This document shows positions 18,644-27,473 of a stretch of DNA of 64,000 bases, in pieces. The stretch comes from an uncultured Prevotellaceae bacterium (GTDB taxonomy: Bacteria; Bacteroidota; Bacteroidia; Bacteroidales; Bacteroidaceae). A model generated the notes under the pieces. That model had not been told where the DNA came from. It worked only from the letters and a program-made list of their open reading frames with translations, and made no database searches. The translations under genes and the position numbers were made by a program. Position 1 is the first letter of the stretch; each line of letters starts with the position of its first letter. Location of the stretch: positions 208,803 through 272,802 of the forward strand of contig CACYXD010000006.1 in assembly GCA_902778255.1 (NCBI GenBank), written 5' to 3'.

Positions 18644-20456
18644 TGTCATACAACTACTACCAGACTCGGTAGCCAACCAGATTGCGGCTGGCGAGGTGAT
18701 TCAGCGACCGGCCTCCGTCATCAAGGAGTTGGTCGAGAATGCCGTGGATGCCGGAGCCAAGATGATCCGTGTGTTGGTGGTCGATGCGGGACGTACGTCC
18801 ATCCAGGTGATTGATGATGGCTGCGGTATGTCTGAGACGGATGCTCGTCTGGCCTTCGAGCGTCATGCCACCTCGAAGATCCGACAGGCCGATGACCTCT
18901 TTGCACTCCATACGATGGGCTTCCGCGGAGAGGCGCTTCCGTCGATAGCAGCTGTGTCGGTGGTGGAACTGACCACGCGTATGGCCTCGGAAGAAATCGG
19001 CACCCGTCTCACGCTACAGGGCTCACGCGTGGTTGGTCAGGAACCGGCTGCCTGTCCGGTAGGTTCTAACTTCAAGGTTGAGAACCTCTTCTTTAATGTG
19101 CCGGCACGCAGGAAGTTCCTGAAGACCAATGCCACGGAACTGAATAATATCCTCACGGCTTTTGAGCGTATCGTACTTGTCTATCCGGAAATTGGTTTTG
19201 TGCTCTATAGCAACGGACAGGAACAGATGAACCTGAAGGCAGGTCCACTGCGTCAGCGTATCGCTGACGTGTTCGGGAAGAAGACCAGTCAGGAACTCTT
19301 GCCTGTAGAGGTAGATACAGCCATCTGTCGTATCACGGGCTTCGTGGGGAAACCGGAGTCGGCCAGGAAGAAGGGCGGACACGATTATTTCTTCGTCAAT
19401 GGCCGTTATATGCGACAGCCCTATTTTCATAAGGCTGTCTGCAGTGCTTACGAACGACTGGTGCCTGAGGGAATGCAGGTTCCCTATTTCCTCTACTTCA
19501 ATGTGGATCCTGCAGATATCGATGTCAATATCCATCCAACAAAGACGGAGATTAAGTTTGAGAACGAACAGAGCATCTGGCAGATATTACTGGCAGCCGT
19601 CAAGGATGCTATCGGGAAATTCTGTGAGGTTCCTGCCATCGATTTCGATACGGAAGGAAGGCCAGACATCCCAGTCTTTGACCCTCAGCGCGATGTTCTG
19701 GAACAGCCTCGCGTCAAGTATAATCCTGAATATAATCCCTTTGCTGGAGGCGGGCAGACCGCACGGCCAAAGGTAACGCCCGACTGGCAGCAGCTCTACG
19801 AGGCGGCAACCACAGTTCCCTCATATACGGAGGACTATCTGTTCAAGGCAGAGCAGGAAAGCCCCGAGACGCATACACTGATTTCGGAGAAGTCGCCCGT
19901 ACATTATCAATATAAGGGTTGTTATATCATGACGGCCGTCAAGTCGGGACTGATGATCATTGACCAGCATCGTGCTGATATACGTATCCGCTACGAACGG
20001 TATATGGAACAGTTCAAGCAGAAGACGGCCAATATGCAGCGCATCCTGTTTCCCGTCATGATGGAGTACCCCTTGTCTGACAGCGTGATGGTCGATAAGT
20101 TCATACCTGATTTGCAGAAGATGGGCTTCGACATCAGTTCGCTTGGTGGTGGCAGCTATGTGGTCAATGGCATCCCAGCCGGTTTGGAGGGTATAGACCC
20201 GGAACGACTGATCCGACAGGTGCTGGCCGATGCCCTTGAGAAGGGTGGGGGTAATACGGAGGATATCCATGCAGCCTTGGCACTGAGTATGGCCCGTCAT
20301 GCGGCCATCCCACAGGGGCAGGTGCTGACGAATGAGGAGATGGAACAGGTGGTCAACGAACTCTTCTCGTGTACCAATGTTAACTATACGCCAGATGGGA
20401 AATTGATTCAGCGAATCCTTCCACAACAAGAAATAGAACAATTATTAGGGAATTGA
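18636..20456 (+). CDS. mutL: MutL mismatch-repair protein
   Basis: This 606-residue protein couples MutS mismatch recognition to downstream repair. The GHKL ATPase motifs are intact: [11 protein letters not shown] (about 31), DDGCGM (about 60), RHATSKI (about 77) and [11 protein letters not shown] (about 94). The dimerisation domain begins about residue 420. The endonuclease motif DQHA(x)2E(x)4E is not intact: the sequence is [12 protein letters not shown]. The usual C-terminal CPHGRP-type motif is also absent ([11 protein letters not shown]), so latent nickase activity is unlikely. It overlaps the ostA-like gene by 8 bp. Confidence 0.94.
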   Translation: MSDVIQLLPDSVANQIAAGEVIQRPASVIKELVENAVDAGAKMIRVLVVDAGRTSIQVIDDGCGMSETDARLAFERHATSKIRQADDLFALHTMGFRGEALPSIAAVSVVELTTRMASEEIGTRLTLQGSRVVGQEPAACPVGSNFKVENLFFNVPARRKFLKTNATELNNILTAFERIVLVYPEIGFVLYSNGQEQMNLKAGPLRQRIADVFGKKTSQELLPVEVDTAICRITGFVGKPESARKKGGHDYFFVNGRYMRQPYFHKAVCSAYERLVPEGMQVPYFLYFNVDPADIDVNIHPTKTEIKFENEQSIWQILLAAVKDAIGKFCEVPAIDFDTEGRPDIPVFDPQRDVLEQPRVKYNPEYNPFAGGGQTARPKVTPDWQQLYEAATTVPSYTEDYLFKAEQESPETHTLISEKSPVHYQYKGCYIMTAVKSGLMIIDQHRADIRIRYERYMEQFKQKTANMQRILFPVMMEYPLSDSVMVDKFIPDLQKMGFDISSLGGGSYVVNGIPAGLEGIDPERLIRQVLADALEKGGGNTEDIHAALALSMARHAAIPQGQVLTNEEMEQVVNELFSCTNVNYTPDGKLIQRILPQQEIEQLLGN

Positions 20457-20540
20457 GGCTCAAAGTGTAGAGAAAATAGGCAAAAACAGCAATATTTAAC
20501 AAAAATTTACACATAATTTTAATTTTGTTATATGTTTTTG

Positions 20541-20571
20541 TTGGTGGTTAAGAAAAAAATACCTACTTTTG
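20541..20571 (+). promoter_or_regulatory. Promoter of the OmpA-family porin
   Basis: TTG at 20541-20543 and TACTTTTG at 20564-20571 are 20 bp apart. The start codon follows 45 bp downstream of the -7 box, leaving an AT-rich leader of about 40 nt. Confidence 0.75.
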
Positions 20572-20616
20572 CACAAAATTTGATATTGAATAATTATATA
20601 TAAACAAAGAAAACGT

Positions 20617-21771
20617 ATGAAAAAGTTTTTGATGGTGCTGGCTATTGCTAGCGTTTCTGTAGCCGGAATGGCACAGAGTGAGACACCTGAAATGAAGTAC
20701 AGTGTTGCTACCAACTCTTTCTGGAGCAATTGGTTCATTCAGGCTAATGTAGCAGGAACCGCTTTTTATAACAGCGGTGAGACTCCTCTGCACTTGGACA
20801 AGAGTCCTCTGAAAGGTTTCCGTAACAATCTCGGTTTGTCTGTAGCTGTCGGTAAGTGGTTTACTCCTGGCCTCGGACTCCGTACAAAGGTGAATGGTAT
20901 CTGGGGACGCACTGTTCTCAGCGACGATAAGGAGTTCAATGCTAGTAAGTACTGGCAGGCTAATGAGCAGGCACTGTTCAATCTAAGCAATATGCTCTGC
21001 GGTTACAACCCCAACCGTGTTTGGAACTTCATTCCTTATATTGGTGCAGGTATCGCACGTAATATGTCTTACGACACTTATTCAATGGGTCTGCAGGCTG
21101 GTTTGTTGAATGAGTTCCGTCTGAGCCGCAAGTTTGCTCTGAACCTCGATTTCTCTTTCGGTGTGCATGAGCCCGACTTCGATGGTGATCCCAGTGCTGC
21201 AGGAACCGATGCAGACCGCATGTCTTTGAAGAGCAAGGATCGTGACTTCAACCTCGAGATTGGTTTGACCTACAACCTGGGTAAGGCTACTTGGAACAAG
21301 ACTCCCGATGTGGATGCTCTCAATGCTCTGCACCAGAGCCAGCTCGATGCTCTCAACGCACAGCTTGCTGATGCTAATGCTGAGAACGAGCGTCTGAACG
21401 ACCTGATCAAGAACCACAAGTGTCCTGAGGCTAAGACTCCTGTTACTGTGAAGGAAGTTGCTGCTGCTCCTGTATCAGTATTCTTCAACATCAACAAGTC
21501 TAAGATTGCTTCTCGTAAGGATCTGCAGAACGTGAAGGCTCTGACCGAGGCTTCTAAGGACAGCAAGTTCGTTGTAACTGGTTATGCTGATAGCAAGACT
21601 GGTAGTGCTTCTTACAACCAGGCTCTGAGCCAGAAGCGTGCTGAGACTGTTGCTGACGAGCTGGTTAAGATGGGCGTTAGCCGCGACAAGATTGAGATTG
21701 TTGCTAAGGGTGGCGTTGCTGACCTGACTCCTATCTCTTACAACCGTCGTGCTACTGTTGAGATTAAGTAA
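20617..21771 (+). CDS. OmpA-family outer-membrane protein
   Basis: This 384-residue protein has a signal peptide (MKKFLMVLAIASVSVAGMAQ), an 8-strand-type beta-barrel region (about 30-225), a short helical or coiled linker (ALNAQLADANAENERLNDLI, about 248-267) and a C-terminal OmpA peptidoglycan-binding domain (VFFNINKSKIASRK onward, ending SYNRRATVEIK). It resembles the abundant trimeric OmpA-like porins of Porphyromonas and Bacteroides. Its strong promoter, isolated position and strong terminator fit a highly expressed structural protein that links the outer membrane to the cell wall. Confidence 0.9.
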   Translation: MKKFLMVLAIASVSVAGMAQSETPEMKYSVATNSFWSNWFIQANVAGTAFYNSGETPLHLDKSPLKGFRNNLGLSVAVGKWFTPGLGLRTKVNGIWGRTVLSDDKEFNASKYWQANEQALFNLSNMLCGYNPNRVWNFIPYIGAGIARNMSYDTYSMGLQAGLLNEFRLSRKFALNLDFSFGVHEPDFDGDPSAAGTDADRMSLKSKDRDFNLEIGLTYNLGKATWNKTPDVDALNALHQSQLDALNAQLADANAENERLNDLIKNHKCPEAKTPVTVKEVAAAPVSVFFNINKSKIASRKDLQNVKALTEASKDSKFVVTGYADSKTGSASYNQALSQKRAETVADELVKMGVSRDKIEIVAKGGVADLTPISYNRRATVEIK

Positions 21772-21792
21772 GATCTTTTTAGAAGATAATAT

Positions 21793-21828
21793 AAAGACCG
21801 GTGAACAGTCGCTCGCCGGTCTTTTTTT
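21793..21828 (+). terminator. Strong intrinsic terminator of the porin gene
   Basis: A 12-bp stem (21793-21804 with 21813-21824, one G-U pair) with an 8-nt loop is followed by a run of T to 21828. Confidence 0.9.
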
Positions 21829-21857
21829 GTGTTTTGGTGAAAAAAGTTTGGAAAATA

Positions 21858-21889
21858 TTTGGCGGTTTCAAAAAAAGTACGTACCTTTG
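21858..21889 (+). promoter_or_regulatory. Promoter of tRNA-Val
   Basis: TTTG at 21858-21861 and TACCTTTG at 21882-21889 are 20 bp apart. The mature tRNA begins 45 bp later. Confidence 0.8.
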
Positions 21890-21933
21890 CACCCGCTTAC
21901 AAGAAATACTTGCTACAAGTAATCTGAAAGTAA

Positions 21934-22008
21934 GGGCGTTTAGCTCAGTTGGTTTAGAGCATCTGCCTTACAAGCAGAGGGTCGGCGGTTCGAATCCGTC
22001 AACGCCCA
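21934..22008 (+). tRNA. tRNA-Val (anticodon TAC)
   Basis: A full cloverleaf can be drawn. The acceptor stem is GGGCGTT/AACGCCC, the D arm is GCTC..GAGC, the anticodon stem TCTGC/GCAGA encloses the loop CTTACAA with anticodon TAC, and the T arm contains TTCGAAT. The discriminator base is A at 22008. CCA is not encoded, so it must be added after transcription. It has its own promoter and terminator. Confidence 0.97.
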
Positions 22009-22014
22009 CAACAG

Positions 22015-22040
22015 AAGAGTCTCAATAGAGGCTCTTTTTT
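22015..22040 (+). terminator. Terminator of tRNA-Val
   Basis: AAGAGTCTC (22015-22023) pairs with GAGGCTCTT (22028-22036) around an AATA loop, followed by T residues to 22040. Confidence 0.85.
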
Positions 22041-22077
22041 GTTAAATATCAAGAAAAACGCTGATCACCCTCAAATA

Positions 22078-22105
22078 ATTAAGAATTAAGATTTAAGAAT
22101 TGAGA
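22078..22105 (+). repeat. Heptamer array upstream of purB
   Basis: Four 7-bp units (ATTAAGA, ATTAAGA, TTTAAGA, ATTGAGA) end 9 bp before the purB -7 box and occupy the place where a -33 element would lie. Confidence 0.8.
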
Positions 22106-22114
22106 ATTATTTCT

Positions 22115-22122
22115 TATCTTTG
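22115..22122 (+). promoter_or_regulatory. -7 element for purB
   Basis: TATCTTTG matches TAnnTTTG. The upstream region is occupied by a heptamer array and has no clear TTTG at the usual distance. Confidence 0.6.
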
Positions 22123-22159
22123 CAGTCTCAATTGAAGAGTATATTATCTAGATAATAAA

Positions 22160-23506
22160 ATGGAACTAAACTTGTTGACGGCCATCTCGCCTATTGATGG
22201 CCGCTATCGCGGGAAGACAGAGCCGCTGAGTGAGTATTTTTCTGAGTATGCGTTGGTGAGATACCGTGTACGCGTTGAGATTGAGTATTTCATTGCACTC
22301 TGCGAGTTGCCTTTGCCCCAGCTTCAGGATTTCAACCATGACCGTTTTGAAGCCATGCGTGATATCTATCGCCAGTTTACGCCTGCCGATGCGCAGCGTG
22401 TAAAGGATATTGAGGCGATAACTAATCATGACGTGAAGGCAGTGGAGTATTTCATCAAAGAATGCCTGGATAAGATGGGCGGCTTTGAGAAATACAAGGA
22501 GTTTATCCACTTTGGCTTAACCTCTCAGGATATCAATAACACCAGTGTGCCCCTTTCTGTTAAGGAAGCCATCGAACAGGTATATGTCCCCCTGTTGGAA
22601 GAGCTTATTGAACAGCTTCACGACTATGCTGAGGAGTGGAAGAACGTGGCAATGTTGGCAAAGACACACGGACAGCCTGCTTCTCCCACCCGTCTAGGCA
22701 AGGAGATAATGGTTTATGTCTATCGCCTGGAGGAACAGCTTCGTGCTTTGAAGGAAGTGCCTGTAACGGCTAAGTTCGGTGGTGCCACCGGTAACTACAA
22801 CGCCCATCACGTAGCTTATCCTCAGTACGACTGGTGTGAGTTTGGCAACCGCTTTGTGAGCGAGAAGCTGGGATTGGAGCGTGAGCAGTTCACAACCCAG
22901 ATATCCAACTATGACTGGTTGGCAGCCATCTTTGATGCCATGCGTCGCATCAATACCATCATTATCGACTTGGATCGCGACTTTTGGATGTATATCTCGA
23001 TGGAGTACTTCAAGCAGAAAATCAAGGCCGGCGAGGTTGGCTCCAGTGCGATGCCTCATAAGGTGAACCCCATCGACTATGAGAATTCTGAGGGTAACTT
23101 GGGCATGGCTAATGCCGTGCTGAGTTTCTTGGCACAGAAATTGCCTGTAAGTCGTTTGCAGCGTGACCTCACCGACTCAACCGTACTACGTAATGTCGGT
23201 GTGCCCATGGGACATTCGCTCATCGCATTCCAGAGCACCCTGAAAGGCCTGCGTAAGCTGATCCTCAACGAAGATAAACTGCATGAGGACTTGGAGAATA
23301 CTTGGGCGGTGGTGGCAGAAGCTATTCAGACCATCCTACGCCGTGAGGCTTATCCTAATCCTTATGAGACCCTGAAGGCGTTGACCCGTACCAACAAGAA
23401 GATGGATGAACAGACCATACATGAGTTTATCCAGACCTTGGAGGTGAGTGATGAAGTAAAACAGGAACTGATGGCTATTACGCCTTGGAACTATACAGGA
23501 ATTTAA
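22160..23506 (+). CDS. purB: Adenylosuccinate lyase
   Basis: This 448-residue enzyme of the fumarase/aspartase superfamily releases fumarate from SAICAR and adenylosuccinate in purine synthesis. The superfamily signature GSSAMPHKVNPIDYEN (about 296) includes the catalytic Ser loop. KTHGQPASPTRLGKE (about 169) carries the catalytic His. N-terminal SPIDGRYRGKTEPL binds substrate. The sequence is of the longer E. coli-like type. It is transcribed alone and followed by two heptamer arrays. Confidence 0.96.
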   Translation: MELNLLTAISPIDGRYRGKTEPLSEYFSEYALVRYRVRVEIEYFIALCELPLPQLQDFNHDRFEAMRDIYRQFTPADAQRVKDIEAITNHDVKAVEYFIKECLDKMGGFEKYKEFIHFGLTSQDINNTSVPLSVKEAIEQVYVPLLEELIEQLHDYAEEWKNVAMLAKTHGQPASPTRLGKEIMVYVYRLEEQLRALKEVPVTAKFGGATGNYNAHHVAYPQYDWCEFGNRFVSEKLGLEREQFTTQISNYDWLAAIFDAMRRINTIIIDLDRDFWMYISMEYFKQKIKAGEVGSSAMPHKVNPIDYENSEGNLGMANAVLSFLAQKLPVSRLQRDLTDSTVLRNVGVPMGHSLIAFQSTLKGLRKLILNEDKLHEDLENTWAVVAEAIQTILRREAYPNPYETLKALTRTNKKMDEQTIHEFIQTLEVSDEVKQELMAITPWNYTGI

Positions 23507-23541
23507 GAATTTCGAATTTTGAATTGAGAATTTTGATTTGT
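23507..23541 (+). repeat. Heptamer array directly after purB
   Basis: Five 7-bp units (GAATTTC, GAATTTT, GAATTGA, GAATTTT, GATTTGT) start at the base after the purB stop codon. Confidence 0.8.
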
Positions 23542-23566
23542 CGCTTTTGGCGAATACGAGTTAATA

Positions 23567-23587
23567 ATTAAGAATTAAGTATTAAAA
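23567..23587 (+). repeat. Heptamer array before the pseudouridine synthase gene
   Basis: Three 7-bp units (ATTAAGA, ATTAAGT, ATTAAAA) end 4 bp before the ATG at 23592. Confidence 0.75.
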
Positions 23588-23591
23588 GACC

Positions 23592-24977
23592 ATGGATTTC
23601 GAGAACGAAAAGAAAGATGAACAGCAGTTTACAGAAAATGCTGCTAGCCGTGACGGTTACCAGAAGGAATATCGTCCAGTAGGACGTTCACCACGTCCGC
23701 GTATTCACACCGCATCGCGTCCCGTAAGCAATAGCTACGAGCGCCCCAGTTTTAACAAGAGCAACCAGGATGATGAGGGCGGCTTCCGTCCCGAAGGCTT
23801 TGGTGCCGGCTTGCAGAGCTCAGCACCTCAGCGTAGCTATCGTCCACGTACCAATACATATAATAATGGTGGCTACCAGCCCCGTCAGCAGGGTGGTTAC
23901 CAGCAGCGCCCCCAGCAGGGCGGCTATCGCCCCCGCTATAATCAGAATGGTGACGAGCAGCAGGGCTACCAGCCTCGTCAGGGTGGTTATGGCCAGCGTC
24001 CTCAGGGTGGTTACGGTCAGCGTCCTCAGCAGGGTGGCTATCAGCAGCGTGGTGGTTATGGCCAGCGTCCTCAGCAGGGTGGCTATCAGCAGCGTGGCGG
24101 TTATGGCCAGCGTCCTCAGCAGGGCGGTTATCAGCAGCGTGGTGGCTACGGCCAGCGCCCTCAGGGTGGTTTCCGTCAGCGTACCGCCGACTATGATCCC
24201 AATGCTAAGTATTCGATGAAGAAACGCATTGAGTATAAGGAGCAAAACTACGATCCCACAGAGCCCATCCGTCTGAATAAGTTCTTGGCAAATGCTGGCG
24301 TTTGCAGCCGTCGTGAGGCCGATGAGTTCATCCAGGCAGGTGTGGTCACCGTCAATGGAGAAGTCGTCACCGAACTGGGCACCAAGGTACTGCGTACCGA
24401 TGTGGTGAAGTTCCACGATGATCCCGTTTTGCTTGAGAAGAAAGTTTATGTACTACTCAACAAACCCAAGGACTATGTGACGACCAGCGATGATCCTCAG
24501 CAGCGTAAGACTGTAATGGATCTGGTGAAGAACGCATGTCCTGAGCGTATCTACCCCGTGGGCCGTCTTGACCGCAATACCACTGGTGTGCTGTTGCTCA
24601 CCAACGATGGCGACCTGGCTTCTAAGCTGACCCATCCTAAGTTCCTGAAGAAGAAGATCTACCATGTCTATCTGGATCGTAATGTGACTGCTCACGACAT
24701 GCAGGAGATTGCCGAGGGTATCACGCTCGATGACGGTGAGATCAAGGCTGATGCTATCGAATATGCTGATCCCGTAGATAAGAAGCAGGTTGGCATCGAG
24801 ATCCACTCTGGTAAGAACCGTATCGTACGTCGTATCTTTGAGAGTTTCGGCTATAAGGTGCTGAAGCTGGACCGTGTACAGTTTGCTGGTCTGACCAAGA
24901 AGAACCTGCGTCGTGGTGACTGGCGTTACCTCACCGAGGAAGAGGTTGACCGTCTGCGCATGGGATCGTACGAATAA
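23592..24977 (+). CDS. RluB/RsuA-type pseudouridine synthase with an R/G/Q/Y-rich extension
   Basis: This 461-residue protein has a catalytic C-terminal half that should convert a uridine in rRNA to pseudouridine. An S4 RNA-binding domain ([18 protein letters not shown], about 227) precedes the synthase domain with the catalytic Asp in [17 protein letters not shown] (about 320). The N-terminal 210 residues are low-complexity and probably disordered, with repeats such as [15 protein letters not shown]. The usual length without this tail is about 240-260 residues. It is followed by a short palindromic hairpin and asnS. Confidence 0.92.
   Translation: MDFENEKKDEQQFTENAASRDGYQKEYRPVGRSPRPRIHTASRPVSNSYERPSFNKSNQDDEGGFRPEGFGAGLQSSAPQRSYRPRTNTYNNGGYQPRQQGGYQQRPQQGGYRPRYNQNGDEQQGYQPRQGGYGQRPQGGYGQRPQQGGYQQRGGYGQRPQQGGYQQRGGYGQRPQQGGYQQRGGYGQRPQGGFRQRTADYDPNAKYSMKKRIEYKEQNYDPTEPIRLNKFLANAGVCSRREADEFIQAGVVTVNGEVVTELGTKVLRTDVVKFHDDPVLLEKKVYVLLNKPKDYVTTSDDPQQRKTVMDLVKNACPERIYPVGRLDRNTTGVLLLTNDGDLASKLTHPKFLKKKIYHVYLDRNVTAHDMQEIAEGITLDDGEIKADAIEYADPVDKKQVGIEIHSGKNRIVRRIFESFGYKVLKLDRVQFAGLTKKNLRRGDWRYLTEEEVDRLRMGSYE
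24006..24140 (+). repeat. 45-bp tandem repeat coding [15 protein letters not shown]
   Basis: Three complete 45-bp copies (24006, 24051, 24096) encode an identical 15-residue unit and differ only at synonymous positions. A partial fourth copy continues to about 24170. Synonymous divergence with identical protein sequence suggests selection on the peptide. Confidence 0.9.
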
Positions 24978-24986
24978 AGTGCAGTA

Positions 24987-25007
24987 TGTCGCTATGGCAT
25001 AGCGACA
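24987..25007. other. 21-nt inverted repeat before asnS
   Basis: A 10-bp arm (TGTCGCTATG) is repeated in inverted form around a single central G. It lies 18 bp before the asnS ATG, in the 47-bp gap after the pseudouridine synthase gene. There is no T-run, so it is not a standard terminator. It may be an operator or a translational control hairpin. Confidence 0.7.
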
Positions 25008-25024
25008 AACAAAAAAGAAGAATA

Positions 25025-26461
25025 ATGAAAAGAATAAAGGTAATTGATGTGCTGAAAAGCACAGAATATGGAAAAGAGGTTTGTGTGAAGGGCTGGGTGC
25101 GTACCCATCGCTCTTCAAAAGCTGTCGACTTTATTGCGCTGAACGATGGCTCTACTATCAACAACGTGCAGATTGTAGTGGACCCCACAAAGTTTGATGA
25201 GCAGCTGTTGAAGGATATCACTACAGGTGCTTGTATCTGTGCTGAGGGTACATTGGTGGAGAGCCAGGGCGCTGGCCAGAGCAGTGAGATTCAGGCCACC
25301 AATCTGGTTGTCTATGGTCTCTGCGGCAACGACTATCCCATGCAGAAGAAGGGGCAAAGTTTCGAGGCTATGCGTAAGAACGCCCATATGCGTCTGCGTA
25401 CCAATACCTTTGGTGCCGTGATGCGTATCCGCCACAACATGGCCATGGCTATCCATACCTATTTCCATGAGCATGGTTTCTATTATTTCCATACACCGCT
25501 GATTACGGCTTCCGACTGTGAGGGTGCAGGAAACATGTTCCAGGTGACCACCAAGAACCTCTATGACCTGAAGAAGGACGAGCAGGGAAAGATTATCTAT
25601 GATGATGACTTCTTTGGTGAGCAGACTTCTCTGACGGTGTCTGGTCAGCTGGAGGGCGAACTGGGTGCTACTGCACTTGGCGCTATCTACACCTTCGGTC
25701 CTACGTTCCGTGCAGAAAACTCAAACACCCCTCGCCATTTGGCTGAGTTCTGGATGGTGGAACCTGAGGTGGCATTCCTCGACCAGGAAGAGCTGATGGA
25801 TCTCGAAGAGGACTTTATCAAATACTGCGTGAAGTGGGCGCTGGATAATTGTAAGGATGACTTGGAGTTCTTGAACAAGATGATCGACAAGACCCTGATT
25901 GAGCGTCTGCAGGGCGTACTGAAGGAGACTTTCGTTCGTCTGCCTTACACAGAAGGAATAAATATCCTGCAGGAGGCCATCAAGAACGGAAAGAAGTTCG
26001 AGTTCCCCTGCAACTGGGGTGACGACCTCGCATCAGAGCACGAGCGCTACCTCGTTGAGGAACACTTCAAGAAGCCTGTTATCATGACTGACTACCCACG
26101 CGCCTTCAAGTCGTTCTATATGAAGCAGAACGAAGAGCAGGGCGAGGGTAGTGTAGGCTATAAGGGTGCCGTTGCTCCTGGTCCTACCATGCAGGGTACC
26201 GATGTACTGTTCCCACAGATTGGTGAGATTATCGGTGGCTCTGTTCGTGAAGAGAGCTACGACAAGCTGATGGGCGAGATTGAGCGTCGTCAGATGGATA
26301 AGACCCACCTCTGGTGGTATATCGACACCCGCAAGTGGGGTTCATGCCCTCACGCCGGTTTCGGCCTTGGTTTCGAGCGTCTCATCCTGTTCGTTACTGG
26401 TATGCAGAATATCCGCGACGTCATCCCGTTCCCGCGCACACCAAAGAGTGCAGAGTTCTAA
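25025..26461 (+). CDS. asnS: Asparaginyl-tRNA synthetase
   Basis: This 478-residue class IIb enzyme charges tRNA-Asn. The N-terminal OB fold ([19 protein letters not shown], about 17) binds the anticodon. The catalytic core shows motif 2 ([21 protein letters not shown], residues about 232-252, quoted as [16 protein letters not shown]) and motif 3 ([22 protein letters not shown], about 450, quoted as [12 protein letters not shown]). The ENSNTPRH segment distinguishes AsnRS from AspRS. The start at 25025 ([10 protein letters not shown]) follows the conserved N-terminus. A strong terminator follows. Confidence 0.95.
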   Translation: MKRIKVIDVLKSTEYGKEVCVKGWVRTHRSSKAVDFIALNDGSTINNVQIVVDPTKFDEQLLKDITTGACICAEGTLVESQGAGQSSEIQATNLVVYGLCGNDYPMQKKGQSFEAMRKNAHMRLRTNTFGAVMRIRHNMAMAIHTYFHEHGFYYFHTPLITASDCEGAGNMFQVTTKNLYDLKKDEQGKIIYDDDFFGEQTSLTVSGQLEGELGATALGAIYTFGPTFRAENSNTPRHLAEFWMVEPEVAFLDQEELMDLEEDFIKYCVKWALDNCKDDLEFLNKMIDKTLIERLQGVLKETFVRLPYTEGINILQEAIKNGKKFEFPCNWGDDLASEHERYLVEEHFKKPVIMTDYPRAFKSFYMKQNEEQGEGSVGYKGAVAPGPTMQGTDVLFPQIGEIIGGSVREESYDKLMGEIERRQMDKTHLWWYIDTRKWGSCPHAGFGLGFERLILFVTGMQNIRDVIPFPRTPKSAEF

Positions 26462-26487
26462 AATTGCAATTTTTCCGCAATTCTTAT

Positions 26488-26535
26488 AATGTGTTCCAAA
26501 TTTCAATGTAAAAAATTTGGAACATATTTTTTTTT
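26488..26535 (+). terminator. Intrinsic terminator of asnS
   Basis: A stem of about 16 bp (26488-26503 with 26513-26528, with an 11-bp perfect core GTTCCAAATTT/AAATTTGGAAC) is followed by T residues to about 26535. Its 3' arm contains the TTTG that serves as the -33 element of the next promoter. Confidence 0.85.
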
Positions 26536-26547
26536 TACTTATCTTTG
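26516..26547 (+). promoter_or_regulatory. Promoter of the 26588 envelope gene
   Basis: TTTG at 26516-26519 and TATCTTTG at 26540-26547 are 20 bp apart. The upstream element lies in the terminator stem of asnS. Confidence 0.75.
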
Positions 26548-26587
26548 CACTTAGATATTTATATTAATCGTTAAAACAGTCAATTTT

Positions 26588-27421
26588 ATGAAGAAATTTT
26601 TTATTATTTCTGCATTGGCAACGCTGAGTTTTACGCAGTCTTTTGCACAGGGCTTGGACTCAGAAGACTTCCAACTCTTCAATCATGTTAGTGCAGGTGT
26701 CTCGGCAGGTACCGATGGTATCGGTTTTGAGGTGGCAGCCCCAATAACCTATCACTTCGCTGTACGTGCAGGCTATACATTTATGCCGAAGCTTAAGTAC
26801 AAGACTTCTATTGACCTGAAGAGTGATAACGGTACGAGACCTGGCGCTTTCTCTGCTGATGAGGTCGAGTTGGAGGCTAAACTGAATATGGGCGATTTCA
26901 AGCTCTTGTTCGACTACTATCCCTTCAAGGGCAGTTCGTTCCGCGCCACTGCCGGTTTCTATGTTGGTAAGAGCTCTTTTGTAGAGGTGGGCAATACTGC
27001 TCCATTTATGAATACTGGTTATGAAGGTAAAGCCGGTATTGAACTGGGTGATCCTATCAAAGGTGCAGAGTCTCGCTATACGATGTTTACCGACATGAAT
27101 GGTGACGTGAAGGCAGAATTGAAGGTTAACAGTTTCAAGCCTTATTTGGGTATTGGCTTCGGACGTGCCGTTCCTAAGGGACGTGTTGGCGTGCAGTTTG
27201 ATATGGGCGTACAGTTCTGGGGCACTCCTGAGGTATGGGCAAACATGAACTATGTGGACCGTACGACAGGTAATGTTGTAACCCGTTATGAGAAGGTTAA
27301 GAAGAATCGTATCATTAACCAGAAGAAAGACTATAAGGATTTGAAGGACGCTATCAAAACCATTGAGAAAGTGGGCGTTTATCCTGTGCTGACATTGCGC
27401 ATCAATGGTCGTATTTTCTAA
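26588..27421 (+). CDS. Putative outer-membrane beta-barrel protein
   Basis: This 277-residue exported protein has signal peptide MKKFFIISALATLSFTQSFAQ. The mature part alternates polar and hydrophobic residues with many Gly and aromatic positions (for example ITYHFAVRAGYTFMPKLKY and SFKPYLGIGFGRAVPKGRVG) and ends in a strand with C-terminal Phe (LTLRINGRIF). These features suggest a small outer-membrane barrel. No specific family was recognised. A lipoprotein gene follows 52 bp later in the same direction and may be co-transcribed. Confidence 0.75.
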   Translation: MKKFFIISALATLSFTQSFAQGLDSEDFQLFNHVSAGVSAGTDGIGFEVAAPITYHFAVRAGYTFMPKLKYKTSIDLKSDNGTRPGAFSADEVELEAKLNMGDFKLLFDYYPFKGSSFRATAGFYVGKSSFVEVGNTAPFMNTGYEGKAGIELGDPIKGAESRYTMFTDMNGDVKAELKVNSFKPYLGIGFGRAVPKGRVGVQFDMGVQFWGTPEVWANMNYVDRTTGNVVTRYEKVKKNRIINQKKDYKDLKDAIKTIEKVGVYPVLTLRINGRIF

Positions 27422-27473
27422 TTTTTCCCTAATTCTATAATAGTATATATTATTAATTTAAAACCTAAGTAAT

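Noticed and set aside
24987..25007. Terminator of the pseudouridine synthase gene
   Set aside because: The hairpin is strong, but no T-run follows on either strand, so it is listed as an unassigned inverted repeat.
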